Assembly: GCA_947493455.1 (NCBI GenBank)
Contig: CANLRB010000001.1
Location: 310,001 to 374,000 of the forward strand
Length of the DNA stretch: 64,000 bases
DNA from: an uncultured Pseudoalteromonas sp.
Lineage (GTDB): Bacteria; Pseudomonadota; Gammaproteobacteria; Enterobacterales; Alteromonadaceae
Direction of reading: 5' to 3'
Positions 8,561 through 16,689 of the stretch are shown one piece after another. Numbering within the stretch: the stretch's first letter is position 1; each line of letters starts with the position of its first letter. The notes below the pieces were generated by a model that was given only the letters and a program-made list of their open reading frames with translations, was not told the origin of the DNA and ran no database searches. A program made the translations under genes and the position numbers.

Positions 8561-9709
8561 CTAATCCTTAATTTGCAGCCATTGTAATACTCTCTCTTGA
8601 AAGCCGCGCACAGAAGATTCGCCATGCTGCGCAGAAGGCCCAAACTCAAAATAAGTACTCTTTAAGTTTTTTTGCATTTGCTCACACACATAAACATCTT
8701 CTTGCATAAAGTCTGCGCTGCCAAGCGCGTGGTTCTTGTTATAATCGCTCGACTTTGGTTTTTGTTTTGCTTGCCAGTAGGCACTGGATTTACTCGCTTG
8801 TTTTATAAATTCAAAGCTTGAGGCATCTTTTACTTTAGTACGTATGATAACGCGCGTTCTATCAACCTCCATCGGGATTACTTGAAAGATAGACCAACTC
8901 GACTCATTTTCAGCAAGACCTAAACACGGAAATAACATAGGCACATAGGCGCCAAGGCGCTCATCATCCATATCCATGATCAACGGTAAATAACTATTAT
9001 TTAATAAGTTTTCTTGATAGTCAGCTTTAAGCGGTTGCCAAAAGTAAAAATGGTCTCCAGCAAACCCAAATTCGGCATGTTGGTGGTCATACATAGGCAA
9101 GGTGCCTGAATGCAATTGGGCCAAATGATAGTGGTCAATGTAATTCTCAACCACCAGCTTCCAGTTTGCTTTTACTTCAATATCAACAATATCATCTTTG
9201 CTTTCAATTAACTCACTCACATCATAGGGGGCAAGATGATAGTTCATTGCCGAAAAATAATGTTCAACCGGGTCAACATCCACATTAGGATGCACCCAAA
9301 GCATACCGCGCCAAATACCCACTTGCGCTGCTTTTAGCGATAAACATGCTTTGTTTAACCCATCAAACTCACGCTTTTGTTTGGGCAAACTTTTCAACTC
9401 GCCTTGCCAATTGTAAGTCCAATCATGATACGGGCAGGTCAGTCGATTTGTTGTGATCTTGCCCTGTCCCTCCACTATCTGCATCCCGCGGTGCCGGCAT
9501 ATATTGTGAAAAGCGCGCAGCTCTTTGTGCTCGTCACACACCACAACAATATTATTATTGCCCGCTTGCACAGTGAGATAACTATTTGGCTCGGTTAAAT
9601 CTTCTTCAAGCCCGGCAAAATACCAACAGCGAGAGAAGATTTCATCGCGCTCTTTTTCAAAAATAGACGCATCTGTATAATGTGCGGCCGTTAGACGATT
9701 TGATTGCAT
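8561..9709 (-). CDS. Rieske non-haem iron oxygenase, alpha-subunit type
   Basis: The 382-residue product is a ring-hydroxylating-type oxygenase. The Rieske [2Fe-2S] ligands are C71, H73, C92 and H95 (CRHRG and CPYHDW). The mononuclear iron site shows N189, D192, H195 and H200, as in the choline monooxygenase and carnitine/betaine oxygenase branch. I start at ATG 9709, which has GGAGGAGGG just upstream, rather than at the longer frame to 9784. No reductase or ferredoxin gene is adjacent. It is the last gene of an operon with the 59-residue membrane protein and the cytochrome-type lipoprotein, so electrons or substrate might link them. Substrate is unknown. Confidence 0.9.
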   Translation of the reverse strand: MQSNRLTAAHYTDASIFEKERDEIFSRCWYFAGLEEDLTEPNSYLTVQAGNNNIVVVCDEHKELRAFHNICRHRGMQIVEGQGKITTNRLTCPYHDWTYNWQGELKSLPKQKREFDGLNKACLSLKAAQVGIWRGMLWVHPNVDVDPVEHYFSAMNYHLAPYDVSELIESKDDIVDIEVKANWKLVVENYIDHYHLAQLHSGTLPMYDHQHAEFGFAGDHFYFWQPLKADYQENLLNNSYLPLIMDMDDERLGAYVPMLFPCLGLAENESSWSIFQVIPMEVDRTRVIIRTKVKDASSFEFIKQASKSSAYWQAKQKPKSSDYNKNHALGSADFMQEDVYVCEQMQKNLKSTYFEFGPSAQHGESSVRGFQERVLQWLQIKD

Positions 9710-9723
9710 TGACCCTCCTCCAA

Positions 9724-9903
9724 CTAAAATGGATAGATAAAACATGAAGCGGCGACAACCGCCCAAACAGTGAGCGTAGCCCAATATCCGAATGGCTGCT
9801 CACTGCGCGTATAACCCTGCCATAAATACGTTTTCCCGTGTATTAAATCGGACAGTAGCCAGGCCACCAGCAAAACACCTAAAACAATATTAAATGACAC
9901 CAT
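9724..9903 (-). CDS. 59-residue two-helix membrane protein in the Rieske operon
   Basis: A short frame starts two bases after the stop of the cytochrome-type lipoprotein gene and ends 14 bases before the Rieske gene start; its ribosome site GAGGT lies within the end of the upstream gene. The product has two hydrophobic helices (about residues 4-20 and 40-57) with a conserved-looking polar loop containing W28, R33 and E35. Spacing argues for a genuine translationally coupled gene. I do not recognise a family. A membrane anchor or assembly factor for the neighbouring redox proteins is a reasonable guess. Confidence 0.72.
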   Translation of the reverse strand: MVSFNIVLGVLLVAWLLSDLIHGKTYLWQGYTRSEQPFGYWATLTVWAVVAASCFIYPF

Positions 9904-9905
9904 TA

Positions 9906-12900
9906 TTACTTACCTCGTGACTCATCATAGTTCAAAAAGCCATTCATATTGCGATCAAGCGCCGCCTGCCACCCTTTACCTGGAACGGTACAGGTAAACG
10001 TCAGTGCATTATCATCACTTTGTGCAAGTGCGAGTAAACTTTGTAACGATTGTTTTTGTTCAAGTGCACTGTCAGATCTAACCAATCGGTCTGTTGTCAC
10101 AAGTAAGTAGCCACGCTGCTGACCGTCAATAATTCCTGTTGCGATTAAATCACATTCTGTCACTTGACCGCCAAGCAATTTAGATACGAATGGCGTCGTT
10201 GCGCGCTCTGCAAATAGCATAACGCGTTTTATGGCGTGTTCACTTGACCTCGCATTAATCGAGATTTGCTGGCCCACGATGGGCGCGAGATCGTTATCAA
10301 ACTCCATCATGTAGTCAACCAAGCCTTGGCGTGTTGATTCATCGGGAATGCCTATTTTGCCAGCATTAAAATGACAACCATGACGTTCATCGGCCCCTGT
10401 TGGGCAGCCCTTTTCACCATTATCAAAAACCCCACCTTTTAAGAAGTTAAGTAGCTGATCTGTTGCGCCATCATGCAAAAAACCAAAACCTCTAATTTGT
10501 GCGCCTTGATGTTCACTGGTATGCGACGGCAAAAAACCTTCGCGATCCGGCAACCCAAACATGCCGACACGTGTATATAAATTACGTAATTGTGGCACCT
10601 TTAAAATTTGAATTTCGCCGCCGTGCGCAATTTCGCCGCGACTACCATAAAATCCATTCGCAGGATCAACGCCGTGACAACCCGCGCAATTGACCCCATC
10701 AGCACTATCGCCATTGAGTGATGTGTCGGTTGCCGCGCCGTCGGAGCGTCTTTGTCCGTGGAAAAAATCCGCACCGACTGTCGCCGATTGCGACAACTGA
10801 TTGTCAAGTGAGCGAATTGGGTTTGGCGGTAACGCCACACCCAGCATAAAGTCAGCAAAATGGTCCATGTCGTTTTCAAGTGTCGTTACTTGATTTGACT
10901 TATTTTTACTTGCCACAGATGAAGGTAAATGGATATCGAGTCCAAGTAGTCTTTCAAATGCAACGATAAAATTTTTAAATGAGGTGCGCTCATCCAAGGT
11001 TTGTTCTGTGTCATCACCAAAATACCCGGTTGACCGATCGCCACGCCAATGCATATGGCCATGATGCTGCATACCGCGCATTGTTTGCGTCATCATCGGC
11101 CCTTTCATTGAGGCAAAACTACGCTCATAGCCATCGCCATTTATAATATTCAACAACTGACAACTGGCTTCTTCTGGCCCAACGAGCAAACAACCCAGTT
11201 CACTCAAATTTTGAGTTGGAAATGGCTGTGGATTGAGCCCATTTCGCTCGTCTGGATTACCCAAGTTCCAACTAAGGTGGTCAGTATCACCAAAGATATG
11301 ACAACTTGCACATGACGACTCGCCGTTTGAAGACGAGCGGTTCGCGTCATAAAGCAATGAACGGCCTTTGGCAAAGTACTCCGGCTCAGGTGAGAACAAC
11401 CCGACCCGCTGCCACTGTTGATAGGTCGAAAGGTCAATACTCACCACGCTGTTATCAAAGCGTGTATACACGTACAACGTATTATTTTGTTCATCAAGCA
11501 GAACCCCTGCCGGCCCGCCCTCAACATCTATGTAATATTGGCTAAGCTGGGTTGGATCGAACTCAGCGCCCTGATTATCCCAAAATGTGTCACTTGATAA
11601 TTGACTAGTCGGCAAAACAGCAACCTTATTTGATCCCATCACTGCACTGTATAAAGTCTTACCGTCGGAGCTGATGGCCATCTGCATTGGTGTCGATAAA
11701 CTATGCTGCTTTAGCGGCGCATTGCCTTTTAAACTCTGGTAATTAAGATGGCGATTAAGGTGTCGCGGCGAAACTTTAGCGTCAAATGGGTCGATAACAG
11801 TAATATGCATGCGAGCAATATCACCTTGCACGGTTGAACCCGTATAGGTGCCTGCCCCTTCAAAACGAACCGCATTGTTCGCGTTTGAATTGGTCACATA
11901 CAGTTCATCATTTATTGGGTTCACCGCTAAATTAAATAACGTGGTTCCTACACCTCGATAACTCGCAACACGGTCATGCGTATCGACATCAATTGCAAAT
12001 ACATCATTGTCGGGCAACGTAAAGCGCACACCATTTGAAAAATTGCGCCCTTTACTGTCTCGCCACTGTCCCGACGCACTATCATATTTCACAATCATAC
12101 TAGTCCAAGGCTGCGCCTCACCGTATGCATTTGTGCCAGGTGCAGTGCGCCCGCCTGGCAAATATCCGTTTGGTAAACCATTGGGTGATGATTTGTTATC
12201 TAGCACCTGACACGGATACGCACCGTATTCATCATCTTCAAAGCCATAGCACATTACAGCTTCATGAACGGCCGTCGTTTGGTTTCCCGAGTGCAATACC
12301 GCGCCGTAAACAGTGCTTTGATCGTTTGACACAGCAAGGGAGCGCATGGTATCGCCAAACAAAGAAACGATTTCTAACGGTTTTCCGCCGAGCTCTTGCC
12401 CCAAATTGTTGCGGTCAAAAACCCAAATATCGGCTCGTCCAATACTCGCATTATGTAGTTGGGCGTCTCCCGCTCCTTTTACATCTTTTAATTGCGGGTT
12501 TAGGCGTTGCTGCCCGCGATGTGCCGTTGTGATAAAGGCTTTATTTTTTGCAAACACAATATCGCGCGGTTCATCACCGACCAATAATGTACGGATCACC
12601 TTATACGGCCTTTTAGATACATCAACTACACTGATCGAGTCAGACAAATGGTTAACAACCCATGCCATATGACCACTTACAGCCACGGCAACAGGTTCTA
12701 AACCCACCGTCACACTCTGTATTAACACCATTTTTCCGTTGTCATTTAGCTTGAACACATCAAGTGAGTTATTTGATGTGTTGGTCACATAAATAAATTG
12801 TTTGTTTTCACTCATCGCGATTGGGCGTACCGGTGCAGATTCAAAACCAATGTAGTTCGCTTTTGCCTGCGGTGGTGACAATTGCGGTGTTATTTTATCT

Positions 12901-13010
12901 TTCGACTCAACTTGTGTTTGTATCGTTTCATTCTTACTTGCGCCACACCCCTGCATCAAAAAAACACAGGTGATAATGACAATACTCACCTTTTTCATCC
13001 TGTTTCTCAT
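9906..13010 (-). CDS. Secreted lipoprotein with YVTN beta-propeller and di-haem cytochrome c domain
   Basis: This protein of 1034 residues begins with a lipoprotein signal (C22 in LMQGC), so it is probably anchored at an envelope membrane. Residues about 60-560 contain YVTN/surface-layer type beta-propeller blades (for example TNTSNNSLDVFKL). The C-terminal third contains two CxxCH haem sites, C567-H571 and C775-H779, in a MauG/cytochrome c peroxidase-like arrangement. The gene is first in the operon and divergent from tetR, with operator-like repeats in between. ATG 12998 is an alternative start that keeps the lipobox. The fusion of propeller and di-haem domain suggests a substrate-oxidising or electron-transfer role; the substrate is unknown. 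Confidence 0.85.
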   Translation of the reverse strand: MRNRMKKVSIVIITCVFLMQGCGASKNETIQTQVESKDKITPQLSPPQAKANYIGFESAPVRPIAMSENKQFIYVTNTSNNSLDVFKLNDNGKMVLIQSVTVGLEPVAVAVSGHMAWVVNHLSDSISVVDVSKRPYKVIRTLLVGDEPRDIVFAKNKAFITTAHRGQQRLNPQLKDVKGAGDAQLHNASIGRADIWVFDRNNLGQELGGKPLEIVSLFGDTMRSLAVSNDQSTVYGAVLHSGNQTTAVHEAVMCYGFEDDEYGAYPCQVLDNKSSPNGLPNGYLPGGRTAPGTNAYGEAQPWTSMIVKYDSASGQWRDSKGRNFSNGVRFTLPDNDVFAIDVDTHDRVASYRGVGTTLFNLAVNPINDELYVTNSNANNAVRFEGAGTYTGSTVQGDIARMHITVIDPFDAKVSPRHLNRHLNYQSLKGNAPLKQHSLSTPMQMAISSDGKTLYSAVMGSNKVAVLPTSQLSSDTFWDNQGAEFDPTQLSQYYIDVEGGPAGVLLDEQNNTLYVYTRFDNSVVSIDLSTYQQWQRVGLFSPEPEYFAKGRSLLYDANRSSSNGESSCASCHIFGDTDHLSWNLGNPDERNGLNPQPFPTQNLSELGCLLVGPEEASCQLLNIINGDGYERSFASMKGPMMTQTMRGMQHHGHMHWRGDRSTGYFGDDTEQTLDERTSFKNFIVAFERLLGLDIHLPSSVASKNKSNQVTTLENDMDHFADFMLGVALPPNPIRSLDNQLSQSATVGADFFHGQRRSDGAATDTSLNGDSADGVNCAGCHGVDPANGFYGSRGEIAHGGEIQILKVPQLRNLYTRVGMFGLPDREGFLPSHTSEHQGAQIRGFGFLHDGATDQLLNFLKGGVFDNGEKGCPTGADERHGCHFNAGKIGIPDESTRQGLVDYMMEFDNDLAPIVGQQISINARSSEHAIKRVMLFAERATTPFVSKLLGGQVTECDLIATGIIDGQQRGYLLVTTDRLVRSDSALEQKQSLQSLLALAQSDDNALTFTCTVPGKGWQAALDRNMNGFLNYDESRGK

Positions 13011-13012
13011 TA

Positions 13013-13035
13013 TAAATTTTCACATTGACAATTTA
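13013..13035. promoter_or_regulatory. Operator-like inverted repeat O1, upstream of the Rieske operon
   Basis: The 23-bp site has half-sites TAAATTTTCA and TGACAATTTA around a CAT spacer, with one mismatched pair. It is identical base for base to O3 at 13719 and shares the design of O2 at 13056. It lies 2 bases upstream of the first possible start of the lipoprotein gene and contains a TTGACA hexamer. Binding by the adjacent TetR protein is inferred from position and symmetry. Confidence 0.7.
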
Positions 13036-13055
13036 TAAACTAGTACAGAACACAG

Positions 13056-13078
13056 TTAATTGTCAACATGACAATTAA
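13056..13078. promoter_or_regulatory. Operator-like perfect inverted repeat O2, upstream of tetR
   Basis: TTAATTGTCA and TGACAATTAA form a perfect 10-bp inverted repeat with a 3-base ACA spacer. It lies between the divergent lipoprotein and TetR genes, 46 bases before the chosen tetR start. On the minus strand it contains TTGACA, so occupancy could block a leftward promoter as well as tetR itself. Confidence 0.75.
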
Positions 13079-13124
13079 TCACTCTATTGCTATAGTTGAC
13101 GCAACACAATTTGAGGAAACAAAA

Positions 13125-13721
13125 ATGGCCCGACCTAGCATGGCGACGCAGCGCCGAGAAGAGATACTCGATGCGCTCGAATCTTGTATTTTAGAATTCG
13201 GTATACAGGCGACTTCACTTGAAAATATCGCGGAAAAAGCGAATGTAAAACGTACTATATTGCGCCACTACATTGGCAATCGCGATGATATTATTTGTGC
13301 GTTAAGCACTCGATTCAAGCAAAAGTACACCTTGCAATGGCAACAGCTTTTGAGCTGGCTACCCAATAGAAACAAGTCTAAAGCCCTTATTGATGCGTTA
13401 TTTAGCGTTGGTTCGGTAGAAACAATTAATAATACAATTATCGGCGAAGCTATTTTTTCAGAGGCGAAACGGCTGGCACCAATAAAACAAGATCAAGAAG
13501 CAATTATGGCGGAGTTTATAACAACCGTCAGTGAAGTTCTCATGACTGATTATGAAACCGCAGAGCAAGAAAATATCGAGCTCGTCGCTCATGGCATTTA
13601 CGCAAACTACTTATTGTCTGAATCTTTTTTACCACTAAAACTGGTCGACCAAGTACATAAGCTAAAAGCAACTTCCAAGTTATTAGCGGGCACTTTAAAC
13701 ACTACCGCTATAGAACAGTAA
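13125..13721 (+). CDS. TetR-family transcriptional regulator of the redox locus
   Basis: The 198-residue protein has a TetR N-terminal helix-turn-helix at about residues 28-50 (SLENIAEKANVKRTILRHYI) and a helical ligand-binding C-terminal domain. ATG 13125 has GAGGAA seven bases upstream and is preferred over the in-frame ATG at 13068, which lies inside operator O2. The gene is divergent from the Rieske operon and followed by the GyrI-like/hydroxylase operon. Operator-like repeats sit on both sides, and O3 overlaps its own stop codon. It probably represses both operons and itself until a small lipophilic ligand binds; ligand and sign of regulation are inferred. Confidence 0.88.
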   Translation: MARPSMATQRREEILDALESCILEFGIQATSLENIAEKANVKRTILRHYIGNRDDIICALSTRFKQKYTLQWQQLLSWLPNRNKSKALIDALFSVGSVETINNTIIGEAIFSEAKRLAPIKQDQEAIMAEFITTVSEVLMTDYETAEQENIELVAHGIYANYLLSESFLPLKLVDQVHKLKATSKLLAGTLNTTAIEQ

Positions 13722-13741
13722 ATTTTCACATTGACAATTTA
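13719..13741. promoter_or_regulatory. Operator-like inverted repeat O3, overlapping the tetR stop codon
   Basis: This is an exact 23-base copy of O1, beginning at the TAA stop of tetR and ending 41 bases before the GyrI-like gene. It embeds TTGACA (13731-13736), followed 17 bases later by TAACCT, so it could cover the -35 box of a promoter for the rightward operon. Confidence 0.7.
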
Positions 13742-13782
13742 CAGCCGAAAAACTAACCTATGCCCATTGAATAATATTTTGG

Positions 13783-14370
13783 ATGGGCAGTATGAGACTT
13801 ATCAACGCTTTTTTAGTCACGACGGGTATTGTGTTCACCGTATCGGCTTTTGCGACGTTGCAACCCGTGTCGGCGATTATGCCAGATACAACACAGCAAA
13901 TTACCAACATAAATAAAGACAACAAAACCACGTTGGCTGCCCGCGATATCAACACGACCGTTGAACAACCGGTAAAAATCAGTGGTATCACCCAGTATTT
14001 GGCAATCGATAACGTGATCGAACTATGGCAGGTTTTTAATCAGCATAAAGATTTACAAAGCAAATTGACCAAGCAGCCAAATAAAGTTTATGTCGTCTAT
14101 AGCGACTTTTCTAATAACTATGAAGCGGCATCTATCACCATAGGTTACAACGTTAAAGCGCTCTCCGGTTTTCAAAATGTTATCGAGCTAAACCAAAAAA
14201 ACAGCACGCAATTGCTTAAAAACAAAAAACACACCGCACAAGCTTTATCCGATGCCTGGCAAAATATCGATTACCGGCACACAATCAATCAAGTTGTCGA
14301 AGTGCACACGCTGTCGTCAAAACACACCATTGTAAGTAGCGAACTTTTTGTCAATTATATTGGGGGTTAA
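13783..14370 (+). CDS. Membrane-tethered or exported GyrI-like effector-binding domain protein
   Basis: The 195-residue product has a hydrophobic N-terminus (about residues 7-30) followed, from about residue 60, by a pattern I associate with the GyrI-like/AraC effector-binding fold: LWQVFNQH, then VYVVYSDFSNNYEAASITIGYNV, then a Trp-containing helix and a C-terminal strand pair. That fold binds small hydrophobic or cationic molecules, usually in cytoplasmic regulators, so an exported version would be unusual. ATG 13792 is an alternative start with GGATGGG upstream. The hydroxylase gene starts one base after its stop, so they form an operon. Family assignment is by pattern only. Confidence 0.6.
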   Translation: MGSMRLINAFLVTTGIVFTVSAFATLQPVSAIMPDTTQQITNINKDNKTTLAARDINTTVEQPVKISGITQYLAIDNVIELWQVFNQHKDLQSKLTKQPNKVYVVYSDFSNNYEAASITIGYNVKALSGFQNVIELNQKNSTQLLKNKKHTAQALSDAWQNIDYRHTINQVVEVHTLSSKHTIVSSELFVNYIGG

Positions 14371-14371
14371 G

Positions 14372-15262
14372 ATGTTTGAAGCATTTAGTACGGTACTATC
14401 TGAAAACGATATTTGGTGGCTTGAGAGTCTCATCGACAACTGGTTTCTTGTGATTGCACTCAGTCTATTTGTATTAGAGTTACTGCGTTATGCATTTAAA
14501 AAAGAGTTAACCAAAAACCTAGTTGGCGACAGCATTGCGAATTTTGTCACCCTTACACTGTTTATTTTAATTGTTTTCTTTGTCGCCGCAGCTTATGCAA
14601 GCGTCTTCTTTTATGTGTACGAACACTTTCGGTTAATTGATTTACCACTGACGCCATGGACAATCATATGTTGCATTGTATTAGCCGACCTCGCCTACTA
14701 TTGGGAGCATCGTTTTCTGCACAAAAATGGCTTTGCATGGGCAACACATACAGTTCATCATAGTTCGCCGCATTTTAATATTTCAGTTGCTTATCGTCAT
14801 GGTCCGATGGACTGGTTTTTTCCTTTATTTTTTCATTTACCGCTCGCGCTATTTGGCTTTCATCCATTTATGATTTTTCTTGCCGAAGTCATGGTTCAGG
14901 TATATCAAACCTTATTGCATACCGAAACAGTCAAGAAGCTACCAAGACCAATTGAAGCAATTTTTAATACACCATCGCATCACCGTGTTCACCACGCAAC
15001 AAATAAACAGTACTTAGACAAAAATTACGGCGGTATCTTTATTATTTGGGATAGACTCTTTGGCACTTTTGCAAAAGAGACAACGAAGGTAAAATACGGG
15101 GTTTTTCCGCGCATCAATAGTGTGAACCCAATTACCATCTTTTTCTCTGGCTACCGTAAATTGATGCGCCAAATCATCAATGCACCAAATTGGTCATATC
15201 GTATAAAACTTTTGGTAAAGCCACCGTTATGGGCTTGGCAGCAGGAACAAAACAACAAATAA
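14372..15262 (+). CDS. Fatty-acid hydroxylase / sterol desaturase superfamily membrane enzyme
   Basis: This 296-residue integral membrane di-iron enzyme has hydrophobic segments at about residues 22-42, 55-82, 92-108 and 150-185. The His-box set of the superfamily is present: HRFLH, HTVHH, and HHRVHH near residue 210. ATG 14372 with GGGGG upstream is preferred over the earlier in-frame codon. It hydroxylates or desaturates a lipid-like substrate with O2. It shares a TetR-type operator with the Rieske operon, so two O2-activating enzymes appear co-controlled. Sterol, fatty-acid, carotenoid or alkylglycerol substrates are all possible. Confidence 0.87.
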   Translation: MFEAFSTVLSENDIWWLESLIDNWFLVIALSLFVLELLRYAFKKELTKNLVGDSIANFVTLTLFILIVFFVAAAYASVFFYVYEHFRLIDLPLTPWTIICCIVLADLAYYWEHRFLHKNGFAWATHTVHHSSPHFNISVAYRHGPMDWFFPLFFHLPLALFGFHPFMIFLAEVMVQVYQTLLHTETVKKLPRPIEAIFNTPSHHRVHHATNKQYLDKNYGGIFIIWDRLFGTFAKETTKVKYGVFPRINSVNPITIFFSGYRKLMRQIINAPNWSYRIKLLVKPPLWAWQQEQNNK

Positions 15263-15312
15263 AAGCAACTGAGCTAAAAAATATTTATTTACACTATAAA
15301 CACCATCACCCA

Positions 15313-15349
15313 ACCATGTTCATGGTAAAGTCCCGTTTATCATGAACAT
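15313..15349. promoter_or_regulatory. Inverted repeats upstream of the SDR gene
   Basis: ACCATG-TT-CATGGT is a compact palindrome at 15313-15326, and ATGTTCATG within it is repeated in inverted form as CATGAACAT at 15341-15349. The pair lies about 80-110 bases before the SDR start. It could be an operator or a 5' leader hairpin; no regulator is adjacent. Confidence 0.4.
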
Positions 15350-15425
15350 TCGATTAAGCACTATGCTCGAATCACAAACTAAAAGGCTGTTATTTAAATA
15401 ATTTGGCTTCAATAAGGAACATAAA

Positions 15426-16175
15426 ATGACCTCACCTGTTGTTATTATTACTGGCGCAAGCCGCGGGATTGGCGCAGCAAGCGCAAAACTCTTTGCTGAA
15501 AACGGCTATGCAGTGTGTGTTAATTACTTATCGAATCATGAAGCAGCAACTAAGGTCGTCAATGAAATACGTGAAAGCGGTGGTATTGCCATTGCCGTAC
15601 AGGCGGATGTCAGCAACGAAAACGACGTTGAACGCCTATTCAAAACGGTTGACAACGAGCTCGGTCAGCTCGCTGTTCTTGTTAATAACGCGGCTATTTT
15701 GCAACCACAAATGCGTTTTGAAATGATGTCGCTTGAACGTATTGAACGTACACTCATCAAAAACATTGCAAGTACCATGCTTTGTTCACAACAAGCGATC
15801 AAGCGTATGTCAACTAGTCATAATGGCAACGGAGGTTGTATCGTTAATGTCTCCTCTGGTGCATCGCGCACGGGGTCGCCAAATGAATATATTGATTACG
15901 CAGCCAGTAAAGGCGCGATTGATACCTTTACCAAAGGGCTTGCGCTTGAAGTCGCGGCAGAAGGCATTAGAGTTAATTGCGTCAGACCTGGGCTTATTTA
16001 TACAGATATGCATGCCGATGGAGGTGAAGCTCAAAGAGTCGATCGACTTAAAAGCAAGTTGCCATTGCAGCGCGGGGGACTGCCGAGTGAAGTTGCAGAG
16101 GCCATTTATTGGTCTGCCAGTGACAAGTCGTCATTTTCAACTGCTAACTTTATTGATGTAAGCGGTGGATTATAA
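15426..16175 (+). CDS. Short-chain dehydrogenase/reductase (classical SDR)
   Basis: The 249-residue cytoplasmic oxidoreductase has the NAD(P)-binding TGASRGIG (residues 9-16), an NNAA motif near residue 90, a catalytic Ser in NVSSG, and the YAASK active site with Y158 and K162. Length and order match classical SDRs such as FabG-like or glucose dehydrogenase-like members. AAGGA precedes the ATG. It stands alone with its own upstream inverted repeats and has no copy of the TetR operator. The substrate is unknown. Its 3' end overlaps the end of the opposite-strand gene by 6 bases. Confidence 0.92.
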   Translation: MTSPVVIITGASRGIGAASAKLFAENGYAVCVNYLSNHEAATKVVNEIRESGGIAIAVQADVSNENDVERLFKTVDNELGQLAVLVNNAAILQPQMRFEMMSLERIERTLIKNIASTMLCSQQAIKRMSTSHNGNGGCIVNVSSGASRTGSPNEYIDYAASKGAIDTFTKGLALEVAAEGIRVNCVRPGLIYTDMHADGGEAQRVDRLKSKLPLQRGGLPSEVAEAIYWSASDKSSFSTANFIDVSGGL

Positions 16176-16493
16176 TACTGACACTCGTTCACCTTTTTTT
16201 ATTTGTGATGCTAACTGCAAAGCGCCCAAGCGCGCTTTTGCAGCACTCGTATACACGTTACTGGTATGCACAACTTCACAATCAGGGGCACTTAAGATTT
16301 TTGCCGCAATCCGTGAGGTATTCGCAAGTAAACTTAGTTGGTGCTTACTTTTATCTGATAAACTAATGCAACCTGATGCGTAAAATAAAAACAGTGATTC
16401 GCTGTAAAGTAGCGTGCCATGGCGTTCATTGTGTACGTTGGGTGCCATTATCGCTGCAATAAAATCAATCTCTTCACTTGAAATAAGCGCCAT
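16170..16493 (-). CDS. Hypothetical 107-residue protein
   Basis: I do not recognise this protein. Its start is well supported by AAAGGAGAGAGG just before the ATG, which is why I prefer it to the plus-strand frame in the same place. It has no signal peptide; the middle (residues about 25-75) is mildly hydrophobic and the C-terminus is basic (KKGER). The stop overlaps the SDR stop by 6 bases in a tail-to-tail arrangement. Confidence 0.6.
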   Translation of the reverse strand: MALISSEEIDFIAAIMAPNVHNERHGTLLYSESLFLFYASGCISLSDKSKHQLSLLANTSRIAAKILSAPDCEVVHTSNVYTSAAKARLGALQLASQIKKGERVSVL

Positions 16494-16654
16494 TCCTCTC
16501 TCCTTTATATGACATCGATAGTACAGATGATCATAACGAATTCAACTGAACAGATAATTAATACATTGTGTCTTATCTTGTTAAAAGTAGTAAAAACGGT
16601 GTACAGATTGTAACTAGGAAAGTTTTGTGACGTGCTGAGACTAAGTATGGTGAA

Positions 16655-16678
16655 GGCTATTAGTTATAACTAATAGCC
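16655..16678. repeat. Perfect 24-bp palindrome between leftward genes
   Basis: GGCTATTAGTTA is followed directly by its exact complement TAACTAATAGCC. It lies 12 bases after the methyltransferase stop (leftward strand). With no loop and no T tract it is a poor terminator by rule, but it may act as one or as a symmetric protein-binding site. Confidence 0.5.
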
Positions 16679-16689
16679 GTGCCTATTAC

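Noticed and set aside
16165-16383. Plus-strand frame overlapping the 107-residue leftward gene
   Set aside because: The leftward frame has a much better ribosome site (AAAGGAGAGAGG); this one overlaps the SDR stop without a good start.
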